Positions 20,453 through 29,208 are shown, numbered from the stretch's first letter. The stretch: DNA of 31,932 nt from CAYLPU01 sp964385635 (GCA_964385635.1 CAYLPU010000056.1:1-31932), one strand, 5' to 3'. Made by a program: numbers and translations. Notes: generated by a model from the sequence alone, not told the origin.

Positions 20453-21316
20453 TTACTCTTGCCCTTGCCTGAGCACGATGCTCCCAACCGGCACGCCCAC
20501 GTCGCGGGCGATGACCGGACATTTGGTTTGCAGCAGGCAGAATACCCGCGGCCCCTCCTCGCTCAACGTCTCATAGTTGGCCTGTCCCTTGGCGATGATC
20601 AGTCTGGCCTTTTCGTACAGCCGCCGAAACTCTTCCGAACAACGATCCAGGATCGTGCCCGGGGCGTCCGAACCGGTACTGACGACCATCGCCACCCGAT
20701 CCACTCCAGCGACCAGCGCATCTTCCCTCGTCGCGTCGTTCAGGATAGGGCCCTCCTTCACCGCGTAGACGACCGGCACGTCGAGCGCTTCGATCAGCAG
20801 ACGGTCGAAGACCGTCTCCCCGGCGTTGTCAGCCAGGTAAAGTAGGGGCGCGGTTACCGCGCCCCTACCAGCCCTGGAAAGCGCCTCCCGGAGGGCTGCC
20901 CCGTCGTCAATGGCGAAGGGTTGGGCCAGCACCCGCTCCACCGTGCCCCACAGATCGTACTCCTGAGCCGGTCCCATGTCGATGATGTTACCCGCGATGC
21001 TCAGCCGCACACCCACCTCCAGCGGGTCGCCCGCTTCCGCCAGCAAGACCTTCATCCTGGGATAGAGGGCCAGCGCTTCACGGGTGCTAGTCTCCTTAAC
21101 CGCCCGGTACGGGTCGCCATCCCCGACCTCCTGCCGCACGATGCGGTGGACCAACTCAGCGGTCTCCGGCGGAGTGCTCGAAAGCCCGGCTTGCTTGAGC
21201 ACATCGAGCACGTGGTCAAGCACCGTCTTCTGTTGCCGCTCGTCCGCCCCGGCCAACCGTGCCGCATCCAGCGCCTGGCGCAGGAAACAAGGGTAACAAT
21301 CCAGATAGGTCTGCAT
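20453..21316 (-). CDS. DUF89 / ARMT1-like protein
   Basis: A bacterial DUF89-family protein (287 residues), related to metal-dependent damage-control phosphatases. Family features are the N-terminal CYPCF pair (Cys7, Cys10), RLSIAGNIIDMG near 104-115 (Asn/Asp metal ligands), YLADNAGETVFDRLLIE near 167-183, and LIIAKGQANYETL near 245. In this family the Asp in LADNAGE and the later Asn/Asp residues bind the metal. Short archaeal and anaerobe-type members with the CxxC often neighbour Mrp and NifX genes, as here. A palindromic repeat supplies about nine residues (AGRGAVTAPL) just before LYLADN. The gene starts 6 bases after the Mrp stop with a weak ribosome site, so coupling is likely. Confidence 0.85.
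   Translation of the reverse strand: MQTYLDCYPCFLRQALDAARLAGADERQQKTVLDHVLDVLKQAGLSSTPPETAELVHRIVRQEVGDGDPYRAVKETSTREALALYPRMKVLLAEAGDPLEVGVRLSIAGNIIDMGPAQEYDLWGTVERVLAQPFAIDDGAALREALSRAGRGAVTAPLLYLADNAGETVFDRLLIEALDVPVVYAVKEGPILNDATREDALVAGVDRVAMVVSTGSDAPGTILDRCSEEFRRLYEKARLIIAKGQANYETLSEEGPRVFCLLQTKCPVIARDVGVPVGSIVLRQGQE
20842..20868. repeat. GTAGGGGCGCGGT palindrome inside the DUF89 gene
   Basis: A perfect palindrome with 13-base arms (GTAGGGGCGCGGT and its reverse complement) around a single T. It is read in frame as GRGAVTAPL next to the metal-binding LADNAGE motif. The sequence differs from the AGAAACCGGG family, so it is a separate repeat type that has also landed in a coding region. 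Confidence 0.85.
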
Positions 21317-21322
21317 CTCTAT

Positions 21323-22390
21323 CTAAAAGATCGGCCTGCTCTTCGTCGCTGGCATCCGCTCCAGTGCCTGCTCAGCGATCGGTCCGAAGGATTCTGCCGC
21401 GTACCCCTCAATATCCCCCGCGTCGCAGCGGCGGGCCAGTTCAGGGTCCAGCGGGATTCGCCCCAGAAGCGGTGTCCCCAGTTGCATCGCCGTGTGCATC
21501 GTCTGGCTGGGGCCAAAGACCTCAATCCGCTCGCCGCATCCAGGGCAGACGGCATAACTCATGTTCTCCACCAACCCCAGGGTAGTGACTCCCAGATGCT
21601 GGGCCATGCGGGCCGCTTTGCGCACCACCATCCCCGCCAGGTCCTGGGGGGAGGTGACCAGTATGACCCCGCTGAGGGGAATGGACTGCATCACCGTCAG
21701 CGAGGCATCAGAGGTTCCAGGAGGCAAATCCACGACCAGGTAGTCCAGTTCACCCCAGACCACCTCTTGCCAGAATTGTTTGATGGCACTGCTGATGAGG
21801 GGACCGCGCCAGATGACGGCCTCGTCCTCACTGGGAAGCAGCAAGTTGATGGACATCACCTTGATTCCGGTAGACGTCTCGGCCGGGAAGATACCCATCG
21901 GCCCCATCAGCGGCGGATCGTGGAGGCCGAATATCTTGGGAATACTGGGGCCGGTGATGTCGGCATCAAGCACGCCCACTCGCTTTCCCTGCCGGTTCAG
22001 CGTCACCGCCAGCAACGCCGCTACCGACGACTTTCCCACACCTCCCTTCCCGCTCAGCACTGCTACCACGTGCGCGATTTTGTTCATAGACTGGACCGGC
22101 TTAGGGCCACCCTCGGCCTGCGTCATGAACGCAGCGCGCTCCTGCTGGTTCATCTCGGCCAGTTTCACCTCGACCTTCAGGCTGGAATCCAGTGCCGCCA
22201 CCGCCTCCCGCACGCTGCGCACCAGGTCATCCTTGATAGGAATCTCCTTGAAGGGCAGAACCAGGGTAAGCGTGATCCCCTCGTCTTGCACGACGACGTC
22301 CTTGATCATCCCCAGTCCAACCAGATCGCGTTTGACTTCGGGATGCATCACCCCACGTAAGGCGTCAAAAACCTGCTTATCTGTGATCAT
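21323..22390 (-). CDS. Mrp/ApbC/NBP35-family Fe-S carrier ATPase
   Basis: A P-loop ATPase of the Mrp/NBP35 family, which carries and inserts [4Fe-4S] clusters. The order is an N-terminal DUF59 (MIP18-type) domain at residues 1-75 (VMHPEVKRDLVGLGMIKDV), then the deviant Walker A SGKGGVGKSSVA at about 113-124, the DADITGPSIP loop, the VDLPPGTSDA Walker B, and the cluster-binding CPGC pair in VENMSYAVCPGCG near 280. The length of 355 residues is typical for two-domain members. GAGGGAGAAAA precedes the ATG. It leads the Fe-S part of the operon, followed by DUF89, NifX-type and NifU-type proteins. Confidence 0.95.
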   Translation of the reverse strand: MITDKQVFDALRGVMHPEVKRDLVGLGMIKDVVVQDEGITLTLVLPFKEIPIKDDLVRSVREAVAALDSSLKVEVKLAEMNQQERAAFMTQAEGGPKPVQSMNKIAHVVAVLSGKGGVGKSSVAALLAVTLNRQGKRVGVLDADITGPSIPKIFGLHDPPLMGPMGIFPAETSTGIKVMSINLLLPSEDEAVIWRGPLISSAIKQFWQEVVWGELDYLVVDLPPGTSDASLTVMQSIPLSGVILVTSPQDLAGMVVRKAARMAQHLGVTTLGLVENMSYAVCPGCGERIEVFGPSQTMHTAMQLGTPLLGRIPLDPELARRCDAGDIEGYAAESFGPIAEQALERMPATKSRPIF

Positions 22391-22516
22391 TTTTCTCCCT
22401 CTAAGACTGTGTTATTGTTGTCGTTGTTGCCCTCAGCCCGGCGGCTAGCGACAGGCTCCTGGGCTTCATCACTTGCTCACTCGTCATTATTTGTCATTTA
22501 TCACTGCTTCATTGCT

Positions 22517-23248
22517 TCATTCTCTCATCGTCAGCAGCCGTTTGCCCGGTATCTGGCGGAATGTAGCCCCCTGACTCACGGCCCGCAGCACGATCGGCAC
22601 GTCCACCACCAGCGTCCCAGCGACGGCATCCACGCGATGGTCGAACAGGACTGGCGAAAGCGGGGCACTGGCGCCGAGGAGGATAACGAATGTGCCGGGC
22701 CGGCAGAGGGCCACCAGGTCGTCGAAGGTGTGGTTGATGAGCGAGGTGCCGGTAAGCGCCACCACGTCCGCCTGGGGCAGCACCTCGCCAGCCCGCTCAG
22801 CAGGCACGTCGCCAGGGCGGGGATGCAGTTCCACTATCCAACATTCGGCCGCTGCTCGCCGCACCCGCTCGGTGAAGGGAAAATGGCCCACGACGACTAC
22901 CCGCCGGCCGGCTCCCCGCTCCAGGATGATCCTCTCGGCGTTGACCTCAGTGCAGACCCCCTCGTCTACCTCCAGCAGCGCGTTGAAGGCCGCCATGCCG
23001 ATGCTGGCCTTCAGGGTGCTGGAGGAGCGTAACCATCCGGCCAATTCCTGCCCACTGTGTTCCAAGAGACGCCCGGCCTGGGGCACCGGCGGGCCTGCCG
23101 GGTGGGTGGCTGGGCGCAGCGTCGAGGCCAAACCGCCACGGGGCGGGTTGGTGTCCAGCACCACCACCGTCCAGAAGGCCCCCACCAACACCTGACGAAC
23201 CGGCGCGTCGGTCTGCAAACCCCCCAACAGCGCCTCAATGGTATTCAC
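22517..23248 (-). CDS. DUF364 (with DUF4213) putative metal-chelation protein
   Basis: This matches the DUF4213/DUF364 architecture, whose Rossmann-like C-terminal domain has been proposed to chelate heavy metals. Visible segments are VLVGAFWTVVVL and the Gly-Gly-rich NPPRGGLASTL near residues 25-45, KASIGMAAFNALLE near 80, then RVVVVGHFPFTERV, LPQADVVALTGTSLINHTF and TFVILLGASAPLSPVLFD in the C-terminal half. I use the GTG at 23248, preceded by GGAGGAGGGCGAAG. An upstream ATG at 23281 would lie inside the PadR coding region. It overlaps padR by 14 bases. The 126 bases after its stop hold only low-complexity ATGAAGCA-type repeats that also touch the last codons. Confidence 0.8.
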   Translation of the reverse strand: MNTIEALLGGLQTDAPVRQVLVGAFWTVVVLDTNPPRGGLASTLRPATHPAGPPVPQAGRLLEHSGQELAGWLRSSSTLKASIGMAAFNALLEVDEGVCTEVNAERIILERGAGRRVVVVGHFPFTERVRRAAAECWIVELHPRPGDVPAERAGEVLPQADVVALTGTSLINHTFDDLVALCRPGTFVILLGASAPLSPVLFDHRVDAVAGTLVVDVPIVLRAVSQGATFRQIPGKRLLTMRE

Positions 23249-23630
23249 CTTCGCCCTCCTCCATATGCCGGCTGTAGGCACCCAGAATGTAGTCGATCAG
23301 CCCACGCGTCTCCTGCAAATCCTGTGTATACCATCCCAACACCTCGTTCCCCAGCGCGGTGAGGCAGTAGACACGTCGGGGCGGTCCCTGCGTCCGCTCC
23401 TCGTCCCAGGTCGAAGTGACCCAGCCCTTCGCCTCCATGTCCCGCAGCGCCCGATAGACTACACTGGGATTCAGGTCCCCCAGACCAAACTCCCCCAACC
23501 GCTCCAAGAGGGTGTAACCATGTGATCGGCCGCGATGCAGGAGCAGAAGCAGCGTCGGCACCAGCATCCGCACCGCCCGGCGAGAACATCCCCGCTGACG
23601 CCATCCCTGCCCTCGTCCTCGTCCTCGCAT
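23235..23630 (-). CDS. PadR-family transcriptional regulator
   Basis: A 131-residue winged-helix repressor of the PadR family. The DNA-binding core is visible: LVPTLLLLLHRGRSHGYTLLERL (residues 23-45), then LNPSVVYRALRDMEAKGWVTS (53-73, recognition helix and wing), the GPPRRVYCLTALG wing strand near 82-94, and a C-terminal dimerisation helix. The N-terminus is Arg/Gly-rich (MRGRGRGQGWRQRG). The GAAGG site precedes the ATG. It is the first gene behind the consensus promoter, so it probably autoregulates the whole cluster. The effector is unknown. Confidence 0.93.
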   Translation of the reverse strand: MRGRGRGQGWRQRGCSRRAVRMLVPTLLLLLHRGRSHGYTLLERLGEFGLGDLNPSVVYRALRDMEAKGWVTSTWDEERTQGPPRRVYCLTALGNEVLGWYTQDLQETRGLIDYILGAYSRHMEEGEGEYH

Positions 23631-23694
23631 CCTTCTTTCTCCCTCACAGGCTCCCTTACAGGATCAATGTTCGTGTTCCGTCTCGAGTGGCCTG

Positions 23695-23723
23695 ATTATA
23701 CCATACTATATGCAAAGTGTCAA
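23695..23723 (-). promoter_or_regulatory. Consensus sigma-70-type promoter of the padR operon
   Basis: On the minus strand TTGACA (23718-23723) and TATAAT (23695-23700) are both perfect and separated by 17 bases. Transcription should start about 55-60 bases upstream of padR. The spacer contains CATATAGTATG, a near-palindrome that overlaps the promoter and is a candidate PadR operator. This is the strongest promoter I can see in the window. Confidence 0.85.
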
Positions 23724-24024
23724 TAGTCAGATTGCATAGAGAGGATACTGGCTGCTATGGGGAGCCACAAGCAAAGAGACGCTCGGCCCACTGAACGGCC
23801 CGAGCATCGTCGTGTTGCTTTTCCAAAGGTGGCCATCTAGCCTCAGAATCGTCAGTAAAGGGCGACGAGTGACTACTGCGTGACGGTAATCGCTTGCAGA
23901 AAAACAGTGTCCTCGGCGGCGACGGGGAGTCGGGTGGTGGTCTCAGCGACGTATCAGCCACGGCTCGATCAGGTCGTCGTAGTGGGAACTGCCCAGTTGT
24001 CCCGACTGCCAGCCCTGACGATGT
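23724..24024. other. Intergenic region, no gene recognised
   Basis: About 300 bases lie between the padR promoter and the amidase stop. A 68-codon minus-strand frame (23755-23961) has no ribosome site and a Ser/Pro-rich composition without family character. I see no tRNA, repeat or terminator. It may be decayed coding sequence. Confidence 0.5.
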
Positions 24025-25731
24025 CTATTCCGCCAATATCTCGTAATACACCTGCGGCGCTTGCCGTTCCACTGCCTGCTCGGCGGCCAGCGCCAGGCCT
24101 AGCAGAGTGTGTTCCTGCCAGGCGCGGCCTATGGCCTGCATGCCGATTGGCAGCCCGGCGTCGTTGTAGCCTGCCGGGAAGGAGATGGCCGGCAGCCCGG
24201 TGAGATTGGCTTGCGTCGTGAAACGCATAATCTCCATCAGTGTGGTCAGATCCGACTCGCCGTGCGGCAAAGCGGCCTGGGGGATGGCGGGGGCGGTCAG
24301 CCCAGTGGTTGGAGTGACGATCACGTCCACCTGTTCCAGAGCGCGGTTGAAATTGGTCATCAACTGGGTGCGCGCCCGCTGGGCCTGGATATAATCGCGG
24401 GCGGTGAATGCACGCGCCAGCGCCAGGTTGGTGCGCACGTCCAGGCCATGCTCGCGGCGGTGGTAGGTGTAGTACCGGCCCATCGCCTGGGTCATCTCCC
24501 CGGCAATCGTTATCGTGTGCGCGACCCGCCCGTTCTCCAGATTGGGGAGTACGATCTCACGTACCTGGACTCCCATGCGCTCGAACTCCTCAAGCAACGA
24601 TTCGCAGGCCGACACCACATCGGCGGTAGCGTGCCGGAACCACGGCCAGTACACCCCCAGCGTCAGGTCGCTCAAATCCAGGTTGTCCCATCCCGCCAGC
24701 GTGGGTGGGGGTTGGTGCAGGGAGATGTGGTCTTGGGGGTCGGGGCCGGCCATCACGCCGAAGGCCAAGGCGGCGTCGGTAGCGGTGGCCGCCAGCGGCC
24801 CTAAGTGGGCGACGCTCCAGCACAACGGCGCGGCCCCAAACTCGCTCACCCGCCCAAAGGTGGGTTTCAGCCCTACCAGCCCGCAGAACGACGACGGGAT
24901 ACGGATCGAACCGCCGCCATCCGCTCCGATGGCGACCGGGCAAAGCCCCGCGGCCACCGCCGCGCCCGGCCCGCTCGAACTGCCCCCGGTGTAGTGGTCG
25001 GGGTTGTAGGGGTTGCGGGGCGTCCCGTGGTGGGGGTTCAGTCCAGTCACCCCGATGCCGATCTCGTGCATGTTCGCCTTGCCGATCAGCAACGCGCCCG
25101 CCGCTCGCATACGGGCCACCACCGTGGCATCCTCCTTTGCCGGGGAACTCCCCAGGAAAGCGGTGCCCACCGTGGTAGGGTACGGCACCATGTCCACCTC
25201 GTCCTTCACTGCCACTGGCACGCCATCGAAGGCGCTCAGTGGTTGCGCGCTCTTGAGACGCTCCGTGGACGCATGGGCTTGCTTCAGCACCTCCTCGCGC
25301 TCCACGGCGATGATGGCGCGTAGAGGCGGGTCGGCAGCGTTGCTGGCCTCAATTGCTTCCAGCACCTTGTGCGCCACTTCGTCCGGGGTGGTTTTCCCTT
25401 CCCGGTACGCCTTGGCGTAGTCGTGCACGGTGGCGAAGTGGAAGCCGGGGCCAGGTTGAGCCGGTGGGCCGGGCCACTCGTCCTGCGGTACGCTCCCCGC
25501 CTCGGAGGCCAGTGTGCCCGTGATGTGTATCGGGTGCAGGGTGGGCGGTTCGTCAATCTGTTGGTCCCGCAGGCGGGCGATCCCGGCACTGCGAAACAAG
25601 TTGGGGAGCAGCAAACCGCTCAGTGGGCTTTCCAGCAGCGTCACGAACAGGCGCAGCGGCAGCCCCGCCAGATACGGCAGTTTGACCGATTTGAGGTCGT
25701 ATGCCATCTCTTGGGTCATTTGGTTAGTCAT
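24025..25731 (-). CDS. Amidase signature family hydrolase
   Basis: A 568-residue amidase-signature enzyme, hydrolysing a carboxamide. The Ser-cisSer-Lys triad is intact: Lys176 in GVPVAVKDEVD, the cis-Ser near 252 in YTGGSSSGPG, and nucleophile Ser275 in DGGGSIRIPSSFCG. The protein has about 90 extra residues at the N-terminus compared with GatA, and no GatB or GatC genes are near, so a catabolic or fatty-amide hydrolase-like role fits better than tRNA transamidation. The site AAAGGAGA precedes the ATG by 7 bases. It lies 62 bases after the pRiA4b-type gene, and the gap contains a palindrome. Confidence 0.93.
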   Translation of the reverse strand: MTNQMTQEMAYDLKSVKLPYLAGLPLRLFVTLLESPLSGLLLPNLFRSAGIARLRDQQIDEPPTLHPIHITGTLASEAGSVPQDEWPGPPAQPGPGFHFATVHDYAKAYREGKTTPDEVAHKVLEAIEASNAADPPLRAIIAVEREEVLKQAHASTERLKSAQPLSAFDGVPVAVKDEVDMVPYPTTVGTAFLGSSPAKEDATVVARMRAAGALLIGKANMHEIGIGVTGLNPHHGTPRNPYNPDHYTGGSSSGPGAAVAAGLCPVAIGADGGGSIRIPSSFCGLVGLKPTFGRVSEFGAAPLCWSVAHLGPLAATATDAALAFGVMAGPDPQDHISLHQPPPTLAGWDNLDLSDLTLGVYWPWFRHATADVVSACESLLEEFERMGVQVREIVLPNLENGRVAHTITIAGEMTQAMGRYYTYHRREHGLDVRTNLALARAFTARDYIQAQRARTQLMTNFNRALEQVDVIVTPTTGLTAPAIPQAALPHGESDLTTLMEIMRFTTQANLTGLPAISFPAGYNDAGLPIGMQAIGRAWQEHTLLGLALAAEQAVERQAPQVYYEILAE

Positions 25732-25765
25732 TTTGTTATCTCCTTTACTTCAACACCCAACAAGC

Positions 25766-25777
25766 GCACTTAAGTGC
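25766..25777. promoter_or_regulatory. GCACTTAAGTGC palindrome before the amidase
   Basis: A perfect 12-bp palindrome in the 62-base gap between the upstream gene's stop and the amidase ribosome site. It could be an operator, or a small RNA hairpin marking the transcript boundary. No -10/-35 pair is evident around it. Confidence 0.35.
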
Positions 25778-25793
25778 ACATTACGAACGGCTC

Positions 25794-27698
25794 CTACACT
25801 TCGTCCTCGTCCTCCTCCCACTCTTCGTCGTCCCAACCCGCGTATTGTGATGGGTTCTTGCCGTGGTGCTCCACCACTCGCGGATAATCTCCCTTCGGCG
25901 CGTCGGGGTTGATGCCCACCAGTTGGACCTCGAAGCGATGCTCGTCCCCGTAGTCGAACAGGTACAAGAACCGCTGCTTCATCCGCAAATTCAGGTCGCG
26001 AATCTTCATGCGCGCTGCGCTGGGACCGTCGGCGTAAGGGGCGGCATACTCCGTGCTCTTGTCCCAGGCATAGCCGCTCATAAAGAACGAGTAGAGGTGG
26101 TCGGTGTCGAAGTCCACGGCCCTTTGAATGGCATAGTGCAGGTTGTCCAGAGTCTGATCCTCAACAATCTCGATGGTGCGCCAGACATCGGAGGCGCGCA
26201 GGTAGGTGATCTTGAACGTATAGGTCAAGAGGGCGCTGGGGCGAGGGGTGGGTTTCTCTGGTTGGGGCGCTGGGGAAGCGGGCGGGGTCGCCCGGGCTTC
26301 AGCCAGCACCGGATCGTTCCGCAGACCGTCCAGGGCCTCTCCCGACCAGGCAGCCGCCGCCGCATCCACGGCGCGGAGGTCGGCCCCATAGTTTTCGAGC
26401 ACGCCAGACAATCGCTTTTTCAACGGCTGCAACTCCGTCAGCGCCGCGTCCATCTCGGCGGGATGGATCAGCCCCAGCCGGGCCAGGAAGTGCAGGTAGG
26501 CGGGCAGGAGTTCCAGCACAGCCGCCGCCTTGTAGGGCTGCGCGCCCAGGAAGGGGAACAAATTAACCAGGACCTTGTCCATCGTCTGGTAACGGGGCAC
26601 CAGGGGTGAGGATGGTGCTTTCGAGCGGCTCTTACCGCCGTGTTTCTTTCCCTTTCCCTTTCTCTTGCCCCTGCCCCCTCCTCCATCTCGGGGGCGGGGA
26701 GGTGCTGCAGGTGCGACAAACTGTCGTTCCAGCGCTTCGGCTAGTTGCATCCAGGCCAGGTACCCGCGGCCGTAGGGCACGCCGGCCCGGTGCCGGTTGG
26801 CGACGAACTCGGCCAGCAGGTTGTTGATGTTGTCGTGCCACTGGTCAGCATCCACTGCCTCGCCGAAGTCGGCCGGCTGCCAGGGAGAGTGGTCCGACGC
26901 AGTCAGGCGAGGGACGAACCGCTCCAGCCAACCTTTCTTCCACACGCCATAGGGAGATGTGGCTTCCAGCAGCGCTGGGTCGTCGGCGCTGGGAACCGGG
27001 GCTGTCTCCATATAGTCCAACAGGCTCAGGTGCATTAGCTTGCCGGCGAACTCATCAGTGGCCCATGGTAAGATTTCGGCCGATTTCGAAACCTGCGGCC
27101 AAGCCTGGGCCAGCACCTGGATGAGGGGCCGGACCTGGCCGTGGTACGACAGTTGGTCAATAACGCGAGTGAAGGTCTCGATGGTGCGCTCCGGTTCCTC
27201 AGCGAAGGGAACCAGCAACTCAGGGAGAGCCTCCCAGCGGCCGTCAGCGACGGCGTCGTGGATGAGGTTTGCGTGGTAGTAGGCTATGCTCTGACGGTAC
27301 AACTTGGGGGCGTGCTGGCGCAGCCGCTCCACCAGTTTCGTGTAGCGGAGGCGACTCTCCCTGTCGCGCAGATCAAGTTCCGAGCGGATGCCGTTCAGCA
27401 TCCCAAAGGCGTACTCGTCGTCCAGTTCACCCGTCTCCAATGTGCTCAGGAAGATGATCTTCTTGCCCTCCAGATTGGCCCTCTTGAACTGCGCCCAGAG
27501 CCCGTTCTCCTCCGATTCCACGGGTTCATCCGGGAGCGGTGAAGACAGGGGAGGCTTACTTGGAAGAGGAAGAGGAGGAGGAGGAGGTGGTGGCGCAGTG
27601 GCGTGCTGTTCCTCAACGGCTTTCCGGAGCCGCTCCAGTGCTCGCCGCCGCCTTGCCTCAGATTGCTCTCTGCGCTTTTTCTTCCGCTTCTTGCTCAT
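25794..27698 (-). CDS. pRiA4b ORF-3-family protein with long N-terminal region
   Basis: The C-terminal 135 residues (from about 497) match the plasmid pRiA4b ORF-3-like domain: YTFKITYLRASDVWRTIEI, LDNLHYAIQRAVDFDTDHLYSFF, KQRFLYLFDYGDEHRFEV. This domain occurs on plasmids and chromosomes, and its function is unknown. The 500 residues before it are mostly helical and of no family I recognise. They include a strongly basic N-terminus (KKRKKKRREQ), a poly-Pro stretch near 37-46, and a Gly/Lys/Arg linker (GGGGRGKRKGKGKKHGG) near 340. The C-terminal tail is acidic (DDEEWEEDEDEV). The ATG is 1 base after the glpK stop, with GGTGGAG upstream, so the two are co-translated. Confidence 0.8.
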   Translation of the reverse strand: MSKKRKKKRREQSEARRRRALERLRKAVEEQHATAPPPPPPPLPLPSKPPLSSPLPDEPVESEENGLWAQFKRANLEGKKIIFLSTLETGELDDEYAFGMLNGIRSELDLRDRESRLRYTKLVERLRQHAPKLYRQSIAYYHANLIHDAVADGRWEALPELLVPFAEEPERTIETFTRVIDQLSYHGQVRPLIQVLAQAWPQVSKSAEILPWATDEFAGKLMHLSLLDYMETAPVPSADDPALLEATSPYGVWKKGWLERFVPRLTASDHSPWQPADFGEAVDADQWHDNINNLLAEFVANRHRAGVPYGRGYLAWMQLAEALERQFVAPAAPPRPRDGGGGRGKRKGKGKKHGGKSRSKAPSSPLVPRYQTMDKVLVNLFPFLGAQPYKAAAVLELLPAYLHFLARLGLIHPAEMDAALTELQPLKKRLSGVLENYGADLRAVDAAAAAWSGEALDGLRNDPVLAEARATPPASPAPQPEKPTPRPSALLTYTFKITYLRASDVWRTIEIVEDQTLDNLHYAIQRAVDFDTDHLYSFFMSGYAWDKSTEYAAPYADGPSAARMKIRDLNLRMKQRFLYLFDYGDEHRFEVQLVGINPDAPKGDYPRVVEHHGKNPSQYAGWDDEEWEEDEDEV

Positions 27699-27699
27699 A

Positions 27700-29208
27700 T
27701 CACTCCACCCAACCTCGGCTCCGTTCCACCGCTTTCTTCCACCCGGCGTAGGCTGCCTCCCGCCGGGCCTCGTCCCACCCCGGTTCGAAGACCCGGTCCA
27801 TGCCCCAGTTGGCCCGCAGTTCGTCCAGCCCCGACCACAGTCCGGTCGCTAGCCCTGCGGCGTAGGCCGCGCCCAGCGCCGTCGTCTCGTGCACTACCGG
27901 GCGCACTACCTCCACGCCCAGGATATCGGCCTGCAACTGCATCAGGAAGTTGTTGACGGTCGCGCCGCCGTCCACCTTGAGCGCGGTCAACTCAATGCCG
28001 GAGTCGATCCGCATTGCCTCCAGCACGTCCAGCGTCTGATAGCAGATGGATTCGAGCGTGGCGCGGACGACGTGGGCGCGGTTGATGTAGCGGGTGAGGC
28101 CGACGATGACGCCGCGGGCGTCCATATCCCAGTAAGGGGCGAAGAGGCCGGAGAAGGCGGGGACGAAGTAGATGCCCCCGGCGTCGTCCACCGACTGAGC
28201 GATCTGCTCCGTCTCTGCGGCGTTCTGGATGAGGCCCAGGTTGTCGCGCAGCCACTGCACCGCCGCGCCAGTGATGGCGATGGAACCTTCCAGCGCGTAG
28301 GTTGTCCCCTCCGGCAGGCCGTAGCCGACGGTGGTGAGCAGGCCGCTTTTCGACGGGACGGGTTCGGACCCGGTGTTGAGCAACATGAAGCAGCCCGTGC
28401 CATAGGTGTTTTTCGCCTCGCCCACGTCATAGCAGGTCTGGCCGAAAAGGGCCGCCTGCTGGTCCCCCAGGTCGCCACAGACTGGCACCGCGCCGCCCAC
28501 AGGCCCGTCGGCCTGCGTCATGCCGTAGAGGGCCGGATCGGACGATGGGCGGATGGCCGGCAGCATCTGGCGCGGGATAGAGAGGATCTCCAACAATTCA
28601 TCGTCCCAATCGAGGGTGCGCAGGTTCATCAGCATCGTGCGGGATGCATTGGTCACGTCAGTGACGTGCGTCCCTCCCTGCGGACCGCCGGTCAGGTTCC
28701 ATACGACCCAGGTGTCTACGTTGCCAAAGACGGCCTCGCCCGCCTCCGCTTTCTCCCGCAGCCCGGGGACGTGGTCGAGCAACCACTTCAGTTTGGGGCC
28801 AGAGAAGTAGGTGGCAACCGGCAGGCCAGTCTTCTCACGGAAGGTCGGCTCCAGTCCATTGGCGATGAACCGCTGGCACATCTCACGGGTGCGCGTGTCC
28901 TGCCACACGATCGCGTTGCAGAGCGGTTCGCCGGTGGCGGGGTCCCAGACAATCGTCGTCTCCCGTTGATTGGTGATACCGATGCCGGCAATCTCCGTTG
29001 GTCGAACACCGCTCTCGGCCAGCGCGCCGCCGGTGACACTGCGCGTCTTGGCCCAGATTTCCCCGGCGTCGTGCTCGACCCAGCCGGGCTGGGGGTAGAT
29101 CTGGGTGTGTTCCTCATACATCGAAGCGACCACCTGTCCCTGCCGGTCGAAAATCATAAAGCGGGTGCCGGTGGTTCCTTGGTCCACTGCGGCTGCGTAT
29201 TCTGCCAT
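27700..29208 (-). CDS. glpK: Glycerol kinase
   Basis: A FGGY-family carbohydrate kinase of the glycerol kinase type (502 residues), phosphorylating glycerol to sn-glycerol 3-phosphate. Supporting segments are the N-terminal phosphate loop DQGTTGTRFMIFD (9-21), GITNQRETTIVWD near 77, the glycerol-binding NAIVWQDTRT near 99, and YGTGCFMLLNTG, EGSIAITGAAVQWLRD, FVPAFSGLFAPYWD and DGGATVNNFLMQLQAD in the C-terminal half. I use the ATG at 29208 with GGGAGGAAC upstream; a longer frame to 29463 would overlap the promoter and the neighbouring gene's end. No glycerol facilitator or GlpD gene is near. Confidence 0.95.
   Translation of the reverse strand: MAEYAAAVDQGTTGTRFMIFDRQGQVVASMYEEHTQIYPQPGWVEHDAGEIWAKTRSVTGGALAESGVRPTEIAGIGITNQRETTIVWDPATGEPLCNAIVWQDTRTREMCQRFIANGLEPTFREKTGLPVATYFSGPKLKWLLDHVPGLREKAEAGEAVFGNVDTWVVWNLTGGPQGGTHVTDVTNASRTMLMNLRTLDWDDELLEILSIPRQMLPAIRPSSDPALYGMTQADGPVGGAVPVCGDLGDQQAALFGQTCYDVGEAKNTYGTGCFMLLNTGSEPVPSKSGLLTTVGYGLPEGTTYALEGSIAITGAAVQWLRDNLGLIQNAAETEQIAQSVDDAGGIYFVPAFSGLFAPYWDMDARGVIVGLTRYINRAHVVRATLESICYQTLDVLEAMRIDSGIELTALKVDGGATVNNFLMQLQADILGVEVVRPVVHETTALGAAYAAGLATGLWSGLDELRANWGMDRVFEPGWDEARREAAYAGWKKAVERSRGWVE

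Noticed and set aside
20921..22360. 479-codon plus-strand frame opposite the DUF89 and Mrp genes
   Set aside because: Antisense to two clearly conserved proteins; composition is that of a high-GC shadow frame.
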